Below are positions 35,213-46,500 of a DNA stretch of 64,000 nt, piece after piece. A program made the position numbers and the translations under genes. Source of the stretch: Flavobacterium aquiphilum (GTDB lineage Bacteria; Bacteroidota; Bacteroidia; Flavobacteriales; Flavobacteriaceae). The DNA is taken from the NCBI RefSeq assembly GCF_027111335.1, contig NZ_CP114288.1, positions 3,472,001-3,536,000 on the forward strand. Direction: 5' to 3'. Below the pieces are notes generated by a model, which saw nothing but the letters and a program-made list of their open reading frames with translations, was not told where the DNA came from and did not search any database. Position 1 is the stretch's first letter; each line of letters begins with the position of its first letter.

Positions 35213-37840
35213 TTATGGTTTTATCACTTTATTTAAAACAATGGGAACTTGTAATAAATCATAATCATGGGTATAAATCAAATATTTATTATGCCATACA
35301 GGAGAGAATTTTTCTTTAAAATCCCTCAAGCCTTTATAATGTGAAAAAAAATGAATCCTTTCATAGGCAAACTTCATTGATTTTTCAGGAAAAGTATGCG
35401 CTTCTTCTATCCCACTCATTGCGGCAAATCCTAAATTTACTGAGGTGCAACCTTTAGACTTTAAATACGTAAAAAGTTCAACAAGAATAAAATCCATAAT
35501 TCCGTTTGGAGCATCATTCGTTTTACGTATCAAATCATAAGTACCCTCTCCTTTTGCATAATCGGGAATTACATTTAAAAAAGCCACTACTTTTTCCTCT
35601 GAGTTTTCGACAGTAATAACGGTTTGCTGTTTGAGTTCATCCCAATTAAACATTCCCTGAGAAAAAATGATTTCACTTTTTCCAGTACTGGTCAACCATT
35701 CATCACTTACTGATTTTATTTTTTGCAAAAGCCCTTCTTTTATTGGTGCCGCATGAACTGAAGTTTTATATCCCTTCTCTTTTACTTTGCTTATCGCATT
35801 ACGCAGTGATTTTTTTGCACCGCCTTCTAAAGTAAAAGTCGATAAATCGACTACTCCTTCCTGTCCTATAAACAAACTCTTTTTTCTGAGTAAGAAATAA
35901 ATCTTTAAATCTTCTTCAGGGACCCGGTAATAAATACTACGCAATCCATTTTCATAACAATAAGTATCAAATTCGAGTATGCATTGTTTGATTCCCGCAT
36001 CCGATTCGGCAACAGGATTTTCTAAAACCACAGCAAAATTTTCTATCACACGATAAGCCAAAAACGCTCTTTTACTTTTTGATACAAAAATAATTTTATC
36101 ATCGTACGTTTTAAAATAATCCAAAGCAGAAGTCCCATACTGATTCAAAAGAGAATTGGCTGTTACAAAATCATCCTCTACTACCTCATTTTTGATAGTA
36201 TAGGGACGAATTAGCGCATAGATTAAAAAACCTAAAGACAGAAAACCGCAAATATTTATAGAAAGTAAAAAGTGTCTGGCAAAACTATCAAGAGGAACCA
36301 AATCTGAACTGCCTATCAAAAAGTAATTTTGCAACGCATATCTAATAGACTGCAACCAATGAAAATCAATATCAAAATGTTTTTTATCCAAAAAATAAAA
36401 CCCCAAAACACTGTATATTAAAACAGCCGCAATACTTACTAAAACTGTTTTTAAACCTATACTTTGCAAATGTGAATTGCTTTTTATATAATATTCTTTT
36501 TTGGTAAGAAGTAAACTAACAACAACAATCAAAGCTACCAAAGCTTCTTCATAATCTATGGCTTTTGTGAGGTGACCAACGACAGAAACTCCGCTTAAGA
36601 AAATAGCGAACCACCAAGCAGTCCGCAATCCTTTTAGCATAAACGCAGAATTGACTAACAAAAATATTCCGGCAGTGATTACAAAAATATTGGAAGCTTT
36701 GATAGCCGAAATAGGAATTAGGTTTTCTAAAACATGCAACCTTTCTGAAATTGCTGGTGTTAAAACAGAAAAAATATTTATTAATCCTAATGCAAAAAGT
36801 AAAAATGAAGGTGCAATTCGAAGCAACAACTTATTGACATTAACTAAAAAAAGTGAAGCTCCAAACAGTAACGGAATCCAAAATTCGAAGAAGCGATATA
36901 AAAAAGTTACTGCAATAGCATCGACATTTTTAAAACCAAATTGGATCAATATAAAACTCATTGAAATTTCTATAGCACCAAGTCCACGCAGAAAAGGAGA
37001 AACAATCAAAAATATAACCGAAACAATATAACCCATCACAGCGGCAGACAATGATGGTGAAAATCCCAAGGCAACCATTGCTATATACAAATGTCCAATC
37101 CCAACAAATTCGATAAGTATGGAATAAAAAACAATTTGAAAAAATTTCTTTTTGTCGATTTTGTTGTTCTGCAAATCATATATAAACACCTCCGCAGACG
37201 GGAAAAACTTTAGTATTAGTCGATATAGCTTTCCTTTTTTTAAAATTGAAGAATAGATAAAAAAGATAAGCAAACTTAATCCTGCGATTGCACCAAACGC
37301 ATACCACTCACCTGATCCTACTATCCCTTCAAAAAAAGAATAAATCAGAGCCGGTATCGCTACAATGATTACAGAAAGAATACCAACAAAACCATATAAT
37401 ATTGAAGCAAAATGAATTTGTGTTGGTTTCACTCCTTCCTTTTCAATTGGTTTTGTGAAAAAGACTAAAGAAGAAATCCCTCCTGCCGGTAAAAATACAC
37501 TAACAAAATTTCGCTTAAGGAATAGAACTACTGCTTGTTTAAATGAAATATGGCTTTGGATAGCTTTAAAAGAGGCAAAATACATTAGTGCCTGCAAGAC
37601 AATATAGATCACAGCTAAAATAATTCCACTGAAAACCCAAAAACCGCTGGCATTTGCAATTACATTTTTTACTTCCCTTAACTCTGAATGCTCATGCTTA
37701 ATAAACCAAATTCCAATTCCGATAAAAAAAATAGTCAAAACAAATTGTCTGATAATTTTATCATTTTCATGCAGAAATGAAGTTCCTTTTCTTTCTTTAA
37801 AAAAACTAAAAAATTTGTTGGAAATGGTTACTGTTTTCAT
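35213..37840 (-). CDS. MprF-like bifunctional membrane protein (flippase domain + DUF2156 transferase)
   Basis: An 875-residue protein. The N-terminal part (about 30-540) has some 12-14 hydrophobic helices, with the lysylphosphatidylglycerol synthase/flippase-type segment SVFLPAGGISSLVFFTKP near residue 115 and SPFLRGLGAIEISM near 285. The C-terminal soluble part (about 560-860) has GNAT-like DUF2156 features: ENPVAESDAGIKQCI, KKSLRNAISKVKEKG, DEWLTSTGKSE, NGIMDFILVELFTYLKSKG and LGFAAMSG. In MprF this domain moves an amino acid from aminoacyl-tRNA to phosphatidylglycerol and the membrane part flips the product, giving resistance to cationic peptides. In Bacteroidota the acceptor lipid may differ, for example ornithine or glycine lipids. 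It stands alone, unrelated to the glycan loci. Confidence 0.85.
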   Translation of the reverse strand: MKTVTISNKFFSFFKERKGTSFLHENDKIIRQFVLTIFFIGIGIWFIKHEHSELREVKNVIANASGFWVFSGIILAVIYIVLQALMYFASFKAIQSHISFKQAVVLFLKRNFVSVFLPAGGISSLVFFTKPIEKEGVKPTQIHFASILYGFVGILSVIIVAIPALIYSFFEGIVGSGEWYAFGAIAGLSLLIFFIYSSILKKGKLYRLILKFFPSAEVFIYDLQNNKIDKKKFFQIVFYSILIEFVGIGHLYIAMVALGFSPSLSAAVMGYIVSVIFLIVSPFLRGLGAIEISMSFILIQFGFKNVDAIAVTFLYRFFEFWIPLLFGASLFLVNVNKLLLRIAPSFLLFALGLINIFSVLTPAISERLHVLENLIPISAIKASNIFVITAGIFLLVNSAFMLKGLRTAWWFAIFLSGVSVVGHLTKAIDYEEALVALIVVVSLLLTKKEYYIKSNSHLQSIGLKTVLVSIAAVLIYSVLGFYFLDKKHFDIDFHWLQSIRYALQNYFLIGSSDLVPLDSFARHFLLSINICGFLSLGFLIYALIRPYTIKNEVVEDDFVTANSLLNQYGTSALDYFKTYDDKIIFVSKSKRAFLAYRVIENFAVVLENPVAESDAGIKQCILEFDTYCYENGLRSIYYRVPEEDLKIYFLLRKKSLFIGQEGVVDLSTFTLEGGAKKSLRNAISKVKEKGYKTSVHAAPIKEGLLQKIKSVSDEWLTSTGKSEIIFSQGMFNWDELKQQTVITVENSEEKVVAFLNVIPDYAKGEGTYDLIRKTNDAPNGIMDFILVELFTYLKSKGCTSVNLGFAAMSGIEEAHTFPEKSMKFAYERIHFFSHYKGLRDFKEKFSPVWHNKYLIYTHDYDLLQVPIVLNKVIKP

Positions 37841-38664
37841 ATTTATATCTGCGGGTAGTTTATCTATGAAAAATCTAATTTTAACACATATAAATATACT
37901 AATATTCAGTCAATTGAAAACCAACAATAAGATACAAAATAGAATTTAAGTTACAGCTTCCAGCTCATTACCTAAACAAACTATTACTTTAGGGAAAAGT
38001 GTAAAGCCAATCATTGAATCGAGGGTTTCAATTGATGTTGTTAAACCTATCGTAAATTCTCCAAAAGTATTCCATTCCCAACGCACGAACAGGAGTTGGA
38101 TTATCTGAAAGAATGAAAGTTGTAATTAAAATGATCAAAAAACATATATTGATCTCGCAGCTGCAATAAATTGTGAATTTATATTGATTTGGTCTATAAT
38201 AAAGTAAATTTTTGCAATTCTAGTAGCATCTAACATAGAGACTACTCAAAATTTATCTTATTGATTTTAAACCATTTACACATACAAGTAATCTGTTTTT
38301 TTTAATATATATATTTATTTTTTTACTTCGAACTAACTTTAATTTGTCATTTTATTTTGGAATAGTTAGCAAAATTGGACTTTTATTTATCTCAAAAACT
38401 TTGCTTTTTTTAAGCCTAACTACTATCAATTACATCATCTGAATTGTAACTATATCCATTTTTAACATCTTCATCATTAAAAGCCATTTCTTACATATAT
38501 CAATTTTCTTCTCTCATGACAAGAAAAAGGCACCTTATACCATTTCTCCATAAAAAAATACAAAATTATCTAATTTTATCATGATTAACGAGAACAGGTA
38601 TATATACGTATATCCTGTTCACATTTTTTTTATTTATTTAATTTTTAATTCTAAAAAAAAAACT
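37841..38664. other. 824-bp region without a confident gene
   Basis: It is A/T-rich. Around 37948-38110 both strands show short coding-like frames (plus: TLGKSVKPIIESRVSIDVVK; minus: EFTIGLTTSIETLDSMIGF), each lacking a start codon and flanked by stops, perhaps a decayed gene. Between 38300 and 38580 nothing stands out apart from a TATATATA run near 38307. The last part is the leader of the tail-collar genes. Confidence 0.4.
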
Positions 38665-38808
38665 ATGTCAACAGAACCATTTATTGGAGAAACTAAAATT
38701 TTAGGATTCAATTTTGCGCCACGCGAATATATGCCCTACCAAGGACAAATTTTGTCAATTGAACAAAATACAGCTTTATTTTCATTACAGCTCGAAAGTA
38801 ATTTTTAA
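38665..38808 (+). pseudogene. truncated tail-collar / microcystin-dependent protein
   Basis: I start at ATG 38665; an in-frame ATG at 38581 gives a longer hydrophobic leader unlike the family. The 47 residues (STEPFIGETKILGFNFAPRE, then GQILSIEQNTALFS) match the beginning of a tail-collar domain and align with the intact gene 50 bp downstream (EYIGIVKLFAGNFAPKG, GQILPISQNVALFS). After ALFSL the family's GTTYGGDG...FALP core is replaced by QLESNF and a stop, and no other frame continues it before the next gene. So the 3' three quarters were deleted rather than frameshifted. An expressed short form cannot be excluded. Confidence 0.7.
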
Positions 38809-38857
38809 TTTATCAATATAAATACTAAATAAACACTAACCTTTAAAAATAAACACT

Positions 38858-39412
38858 ATGGATGAATACATTGGAATCGTAAAACTTTTCGCAGGGAATT
38901 TCGCCCCAAAAGGATGGGCCTTATGCAATGGACAAATATTGCCAATTTCGCAGAATGTAGCATTATTTTCAATTTTAGGTACCACTTACGGCGGAGATGG
39001 TCAGTCCACTTTTGCATTGCCTAATTTACAGGGAGCAGTACCTCTTGGTGCAGGAACCAGAAATGGCGAAACCTATGACTTAGGAGAAGCTGCCGGTACT
39101 CCAAGTACAAGTATTTTAACTAGCAACTTACCGGCACACGCTCACACTGGCCCTGGTACTATAGCCGTAGCCAACACAAACTCTACCGCTTCAATACCAA
39201 CAACAGGGTCTTCTATCGCTATTCCTGGATCAGTCATTTCAAGAGTCTTTACACCAACATTAGGCTTTGCAACATCAACCCCAAATGTAAATTTAGCAAC
39301 TAGTATTACTACAGGTACCACTGGTAGTAATATTCCAATTTCAATAATGCAACCTTATTTGGCTATGAACTATATCATCTGCACTGAAGGTATTTTTCCT
39401 TCCAGAAATTAA
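38858..39412 (+). CDS. tail-collar domain protein (microcystin-dependent protein family)
   Basis: A 184-residue protein without an obvious signal peptide. The tail-collar domain is complete: MDEYIGIVKLFAGNFAPKGW, CNGQILPISQN, LFSILGTTYGGDGQSTFALP, then LQGAVPLGAG and SNLPAHAHTGPG. A Ser/Thr/Asn-rich middle leads to the conserved end PISIMQPYLAMNYIICTEGIFPSRN. The fold occurs at the foot of phage tail fibres, but stand-alone copies of this type, usually in small arrays, are widespread in Flavobacterium and other non-phage contexts; their function is unknown. No phage structural genes lie nearby. It faces the convergent methyltransferase gene 9 bp away, with the giant adhesin beyond, so a surface role is a reasonable guess. 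Confidence 0.88.
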   Translation: MDEYIGIVKLFAGNFAPKGWALCNGQILPISQNVALFSILGTTYGGDGQSTFALPNLQGAVPLGAGTRNGETYDLGEAAGTPSTSILTSNLPAHAHTGPGTIAVANTNSTASIPTTGSSIAIPGSVISRVFTPTLGFATSTPNVNLATSITTGTTGSNIPISIMQPYLAMNYIICTEGIFPSRN

Positions 39413-39421
39413 ACTTTACAG

Positions 39422-40438
39422 TCATTCTTTTAGAGCAAGATTATAGGTCCATTGCGGTATTTCACAATAGTCATATACTAATTGAATTCCTGAGTAACCG
39501 ATAAGATTATACATAGATACAACACAATAAGGATTTGTTATATAAGACTCCGCAGTTTTTAACTCAATGTCTCCAAATACCTTAATTTCAGTAAAAATGC
39601 ATACATCAGGTTGGTTACTAAAATCAGCAGGCAGGGTATAAAAGCGACTCTCCAATTTTGAATTGTGATTTTCCCTGCCTAAATGTTCTTTGTTTATTGT
39701 AAATAATCTATCTACAAATACATTCTTAGGATAGGGCTGCATTTTTTTGTAGCCCTTTACTTCATACGAAGTATTGTTAAGATAAGGCTCGTGATTAAAA
39801 AAGGTATAAGCAAGATCGATCCTTATTTCTTCCGGAATTAAGATGGCATCAGGAGTTAACTGTTTCATAAGATTTCTCATAATTGCCACTTGAGGTTCCC
39901 GGGTAAGAGCATAATGCATGGTTTCGGATATTGCCAGATCTATAGTAAAACCTTCCGGTTTAGTATACGTGATGGCGTCAGTCTCTATTAATTGAAGCTG
40001 ATAATCCTCAAGACCAATAACGGCTAACAACTGTTGTACTGCTACTATTGATTCTGCATTAATATCTAATAAAACAGCATTAATCCTCTCTTTATCAAAT
40101 AATGGAAGTAAAGGCAGAATTAATGTTGCATAAGGACCACATCCGGCATAGAGAATATTAATGCTTCTTTCGGGAAAATCGGTACACAGTTTAGTTAAAG
40201 CTTTGTGAATCCCTTTTATAAAAAAAACGGTACGCAAATAGTCATCAACACAGTCTGCAGCTCCGGAGCTTGATAAAGCTACACCTCCTTTTACGAGAAT
40301 TTCATTGTCTGCTGAAATTGCAAGCATAGTCTTTTTTTTATAAAAACATGAAAGCTTTTGGGCACATTCTATGTGTTCATCAACCGTATTTGATGCAAGG
40401 ATAGACTCCACAATAAACATAAGTTCCTGTTTATACAT
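39422..40438 (-). CDS. SAM-dependent methyltransferase-like protein
   Basis: A 338-residue cytoplasmic protein. Motif I, INILYAGCGPYATLILPLLP near residue 92, binds S-adenosylmethionine in class I methyltransferases. The acidic end of strand 2 is VLLDINAESI and motif post-II is LIETDAITY. DLAISETMHYAL resembles the E-x-M loop (double-E region) of protein arginine methyltransferase-like folds, followed by a beta-rich C-terminal part as in that group. The substrate is unknown. It is sandwiched between a tail-collar gene (9 bp, convergent) and the giant repeat adhesin (divergent), a neighbourhood that suggests modification of a surface component, but nothing in the sequence proves it. Confidence 0.7.
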   Translation of the reverse strand: MYKQELMFIVESILASNTVDEHIECAQKLSCFYKKKTMLAISADNEILVKGGVALSSSGAADCVDDYLRTVFFIKGIHKALTKLCTDFPERSINILYAGCGPYATLILPLLPLFDKERINAVLLDINAESIVAVQQLLAVIGLEDYQLQLIETDAITYTKPEGFTIDLAISETMHYALTREPQVAIMRNLMKQLTPDAILIPEEIRIDLAYTFFNHEPYLNNTSYEVKGYKKMQPYPKNVFVDRLFTINKEHLGRENHNSKLESRFYTLPADFSNQPDVCIFTEIKVFGDIELKTAESYITNPYCVVSMYNLIGYSGIQLVYDYCEIPQWTYNLALKE

Positions 40439-40532
40439 ATTTTAAAACTTTAGTATCTGACTTTTTTCAAGTTAGAAATATAGGATAAAATAATATACAG
40501 TAATACCAACACATCAATTTAATACATAAATT

Positions 40533-43500
40533 ATGAAAAAACTCTACTTATTATTAACTCTGTTGTTTTTTACTATCCAGCATATTGGTGCGCAAACTAC
40601 TGAAACCTTTGAAAGCCAGACCGATGGCTCAGCCAGTTTTACAAATGGAGCGAAAACGTTTAACTTAACCAGCAGCGATATCAGCTTTACCGTTGCCAAT
40701 CTTGCCGGTACAGGTTATAACGGTTCAAACAAATATATTGAGGTCGCAGATGGCGGTAACCTAACTTTTGGGCAGAGTGGAACTATCTCTGATGTTACTG
40801 GTAGCTTTAAAATCAACAGTCTATGGCTATTTGTAACCGGTAGTCCAACATTTGCGGCAGGTGCAACCAGTACTGGCGCACCTGGCTCGATTACCTTTAT
40901 AGGGAAACTTGCCGGAGTAACACAATTTACGGTAGTAAAAAATACTACAGGTTCTGATATAGGTACCGCTCTTCCAAACAATGGTTTTATGCCAATCAAT
41001 TTTGTTACCGAAGGAGGTTCAGATAACACCGGTTTTATTATCGATCAACTTGAAATTCATTTGAGCAGCAATTACAGATATTTTGCTGTTGATGATTTTA
41101 TATTTGTAAATGGTGCTGTCGCTCCGACAGTAACTACTACTACAGCAACCAATACAGGTGCTGTAAAAGCAACTATGGGTGGTAATGTTACTGCCGATGG
41201 TGGTGATGCTACCATAGAAAGAGGAATCGTTTGGGCAACAACAGCTAATCCAACTATTGCGAACAATAAATTCCAAATTGGAACCGGTGTCGGAACTTAT
41301 AGTGGTACCGTTTCTTCATTCCCACCATCAACGCTCATTCACTACAGAGCATATGCTAAGAATTCTGGAGGGACCGGTTATGGTGCAGATTTATCTTTTA
41401 CAACCAATGCAGCATTATCGGCAACCACTAGTAAAACTAATGTATCTTGTAACGGCGGCAGTAATGGTACAGCTTCAGTAACGGCTTCTGGCGGTGTTAC
41501 AAGTTATAGTTATTCTTGGTCACCTTCGGGAGGAACAGGAGCTACTGCTACAGGTTTAGCAGCTGGAGCCTATATATGTACTATAACAGATAATGAATCA
41601 ACACAAATTACAAAAAACATTACTATAACTCAGCCTACAGCTATAACGGCTACTACTTCGCAAACCAATGTTTCTTGTAATGGTGGATCAAATGGTTCGG
41701 CTTCGGTAACTGCTTCCGGTGGAACTCCAGGTTATACTTACTCTTGGTCGCCTTCCGGAGGAACAGGAGCAACAGCTTCAGGTTTAGCAGCAAGCGCTAC
41801 ACCCTATGTTTGTACAATTACTGATGCCAATAGTTGTTCAATCACAAAAAGTTTTACAATTACTCAGCCTACAGCTATAACAGCTACTACTTCGCAAACC
41901 AATGTATCTTGTAATGGTGGATCAAATGGTTCGGCTTCGGTAACTGCTTCTGGTGGAACTCCTAGTTATACTTACTCTTGGTCGCCTTCTGGTGGAACGG
42001 CAGCAACAGCTTCAGGTTTAGCAGCAAGCGCTACACCCTATGTTTGTACAATTACTGATGCCAATAATTGTTCAATCACAAAAAGTTTTACAATTACTCA
42101 GCCTACAGCTATAACGGCTACTACTTCGCAAACCAATGTATCTTGTAATGGTGGATCAAATGGATCTGCTTCGGTAACTGCTTCCGGCGGAACTCCGGGT
42201 TATACTTACTCTTGGTCGCCTTCCGGAGGAACAGGAGCAACAGCTTCAGGTTTAGCAGCAAGTGCTACACCTTATGTTTGTACAATTACTGATGCTAATA
42301 GTTGTTCAATCACAAAAAGTTTTACAATTACTCAGCCTACAGCTATAACGGCTACTACTTCGCAAACCAATTTAGCCTGTAATGGAGGTTCAAATGGTTC
42401 GGCTTCGGTAACTGCTTCCGGCGGAACTCCGGGTTATACTTACTCTTGGTCGCCTTCCGGAGGAACAGGAGCAACAGCTTCAGGTTTAGCAGCAAGCGCT
42501 ACACCCTATGTTTGTACAATTACTGATGCCAATAGTTGTTCAATCACAAAAAGTTTTACAATTACTCAGCCTACAGCTATAACAGCTACTACTTCGCAAA
42601 CCAATGTATCTTGTAATGGTGGATCAAATGGATCTGCTTCGGTAACTGCTTCCGGCGGAACTCCGGGTTATACTTACTCTTGGTCGCCTTCCGGAGGAAC
42701 GACAGCAACAGCTTCAGGTTTAGCAGCAAGTGCTACACCTTATGTTTGTACAATTACTGATGCGAATAATTGTTCAATCACAAAAAGTTTTACAATTACT
42801 CAGCCTACAGCTATAACGGCTACTACTTCGCAAACCAATGTTTCTTGTAATGGTGGATCGAATGGTTCAGCTTCGGTAACTGCTTCCGGTGGAACTCCGG
42901 GTTATACTTACTCTTGGTCGCCTTCTGGTGGAACGGCAGCAACAGCTTCAGGTTTAGCAGCAAGTGCTACACCTTATGTTTGTACAATTACTGATGCGAA
43001 TAATTGTTCAATCACAAAAAGTTTTACAATTACTCAGCCTACAGCTATAACGGCTACTACTTCGCAAACCAATGTTTCTTGTAATGGTGGATCAAATGGA
43101 TCTGCTTCGGTAACTGCTTCCGGTGGAACTCCGGGTTATACTTACTCTTGGTCGCCTTCCGGAGGAACGGCAGCAACAGCTTCAGGTTTAGCAGCAAGTG
43201 CTACACCTTATGTTTGTACAATTACTGATGCGAATAATTGTTCAATCACAAAAAGTTTTACAATTACTCAGCCTACAGCTATAACAGCTACTACTTCGCA
43301 AACCAATGTTTCTTGTAATGGTGGATCAAATGGTTCGGCTTCGGTAACTGCTTCTGGTGGAACTCCTAGTTATACTTACTCTTGGTCGCCTTCTGGTGGA
43401 ACAGGAGCAACAGCTTCAGGTTTAGCAGCAAGCGCTACACCTTATGTTTGTACAATTACTGATGCCAATAGTTGTTCAATCACAAAAAGCTTTACAATTA

Positions 43501-46500
43501 CTCAGCCTACAGCTATAACGGCTACTACTTCGCAAACCAATGTATCTTGTAATGGTGGATCAAATGGATCTGCTTCGGTAACTGCTGCAGGTGGAACTCC
43601 GGGTTATACTTACTCTTGGTCGCCTTCTGGAGGAACGGCAGCAACAGCTTCAGGTTTAGCAGCAAGTGCTACACCTTATGTTTGTACAATTACTGATGCG
43701 AATAATTGTTCAATCACAAAAAGTTTTACAATTACTCAGCCTACAGCTATAACAGCTACTACTTCGCAAACCAATGTATCTTGTAATGGTGGATCAAATG
43801 GATCTGCTTCGGTAACTGCTTCCGGCGGAACTCCGGGTTATACTTACTCTTGGTCGCCTTCCGGAGGAACGGCAGCAACAGCTTCAGGTTTAGCAGCAAG
43901 TGCTACACCTTATGTTTGTACAATTACTGATGCGAATAATTGTTCAATCACAAAAAGTTTTACAATTACTCAGCCTACAGCTATTATAACGGCTACTACT
44001 TCGCAAACCAATGTATCTTGTAATGGTGGATCAAATGGATCTGCTTCGGTAACTGCTGCAGGTGGAACTCCGGGTTATACTTACTCTTGGTCGCCTTCAG
44101 GTGGAACAGGAGCAACAGCTTCAGGTTTAGCAGCAAGCGCTACACCCTATGTTTGTACAATTACTGATGCCAATAGTTGTTCAATCACAAAAAGTTTTAC
44201 AATTACTCAGCCTACAGCTATAACAGCTACTACTTCGCAAACCAATTTAGCCTGTAATGGAGGTTCGAATGGCTCGGCTTCGGTAACTGCTGCAGGTGGT
44301 TCTGGTGGTTATACGTATTCTTGGTCGCCTTCTGGTGGAACAGGAGCAACTGCTTCAGGTTTAGCGGCAAGTGCTACACCTTATGTTTGTACAATTACTG
44401 ATGCCAATAGTTGTTCAATCACAAAAAGTTTTACAATTACTCAGCCTACAGCTATAACAGCTACTACTTCTCAAACCAATGTGGCTTGCAACGGCGGAAC
44501 TAACGGTTCGGCTTCGGTAACTGCTGCAGGTGGTTCTGGTGGTTATACGTATTCTTGGTCGCCTTCTGGTGGAACAGGAGCAACAGCTTCAGGTTTAGCG
44601 GCAAGTGCTACACCTTATGTTTGTACAATTACTGATGCGAATAATTGTTCAATCACAAAAAGTTTTACAATTACTCAGCCTACAGCTATAACAGCTACTA
44701 CTTCGCAAACCAATGTATCTTGTAATGGTGGATCGAATGGTTCGGCTTCGGTAACTGCTTCCGGCGGAACTCCGGGTTATACTTACTCTTGGTCGCCTTC
44801 CGGAGGAACGGCAGCAACAGCTTCAGGTTTAGCAGCAAGTGCTACACCTTATGTTTGTACAATTACTGATGCCAATAGTTGTTCAATCACAAAAAGTTTT
44901 ACAATTACTCAGCCTACAGCTATAACAGCTACTACTTCGCAAACCAATGTGGCTTGCAACGGCGGAACTAACGGTTCGGCTTCTGTAACTGCTGCAGGTG
45001 GTTCTGGTGGTTATACGTATTCTTGGTCGCCTTCTGGTGGAACAGGAGCAACAGCTTCAGGTTTAGCGGCAAGTGCTACACCTTATGTTTGTACAATTAC
45101 TGATGCCAATAGTTGTTCAATCACAAAAAGTTTTACAATTACTCAGCCTACAGCTATAACAGCTACTACTTCGCAAACCAATGTGGCTTGCAACGGCGGA
45201 ACTAACGGTTCGGCTTCGGTAACTGCTGCAGGTGGTTCTGGTGGTTATACGTATTCTTGGTCGCCTTCTGGTGGAACAGGAGCAACAGCTTCAGGTTTAG
45301 CGGCAAGTGCTACACCTTATGTTTGTACAATTACTGATGCCAATAGTTGTTCAATCACCGAAAACTTTACCATTACACAGCCTACGGCTATTAATTTTAC
45401 AACAACAGTTTTATCTGGTTATGATTATAATACTGGATATAGCCAAACTATAGTAGCTTCAGGAGGAACAGGATCTAAAACGTATGCAGTTACAGCTGGA
45501 AGTTTGCCTTCTGGTTTTTCGCTATCAACAGCTGGACAGATAACAGGTACTTCAACTCAAATTGCTGATAGTAATTTTACGGTTACCGCTACTGATGATA
45601 ATAGTTGTACTGCTTCATATAATTTTGTGATGAAATTAAATCAAATTCCAATTACAGTAACTGCAACACCTTCTCAAACAAAAATATATGGACAAAGCGA
45701 TTCCGTTTTGACCTATACTGTAACACCTAGTTTATTGCCTGGAGACAGCTTTTCAGGTAACTTAACTAGAGCAGTAGGCGAAAATATAGGTGTTTATGCT
45801 ATAAATCAAGGTTCGCTTTCAGCGGGGTCTAAGTATTTGATTACTTATGTTGGTGCTAACTTTGCTATTACTGCTAAACCAATTACAGTTACTGCTGATG
45901 CTTCTCAAAATAAAATCTATGGAACTACAGATCCTGTTTTAACTTATTTAGTTTCGCCAAGTTTAATAAGTGGTGATACATTTACTGGTGCATTAACAAG
46001 GGCCGCTGGAAACAATGTAGGAACGTATGCAATTGGACAAGGAAACTTGAGTGCTGGTTCGAATTATACAATCACTTATGTCAGCAAAGACTTTTCAATC
46101 ACGGCTAAACCAATTACTGTTACCGCAGATGCTTCTCAGAAAAAGGTTTATGGTACAACGGATCCTATTTTTACTTATTCAGTTTCTCCAAGTCTAGTAA
46201 GCGGTGATACATTCACTGGTGCATTAACAAGGGTTGCTGGAAACAATGTAGGAATGTATGCGATTGGACAAGGAAACTTAAGTGCGGGTTCAAATTATAC
46301 AATCACTTATGTCAGCAAAGACTTTTCAATCACAGCTAAACCAATTAATGTTACCGCAGATGCTTCTCAGAAAAAAGTTTATGGTACAACGGATCCTATT
46401 TTCACTTATTCCGTTTCTCCTAGTCTAGTAAGCGGTGATTCATTTACTGGAGTTTTGACGAGAACTGCAGGAAATAATGTAGGAACATATGCAATTGGAC

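Noticed and set aside
35134..35319. 61-codon plus-strand frame overlapping the MprF-like 3' end
   Set aside because: It overlaps the palindromic repeat and the reverse strand of the MprF-like gene and has no protein features.
37948..38110. Coding-like remnants on both strands
   Set aside because: Neither strand has a start codon or recognisable motif and stops flank both; I could not decide on a decayed gene, so it is only noted as intergenic.
38665..39412. Prophage or contractile injection system
   Set aside because: Only tail-collar domains are present; there are no sheath, tube, baseplate, terminase or integrase genes, and stand-alone copies are common in Flavobacterium.
41416..45395. 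CRISPR-like regular repeats
   Set aside because: The 234-bp period has no unique spacers, stays in one reading frame and encodes SprB domains; no cas genes are present.
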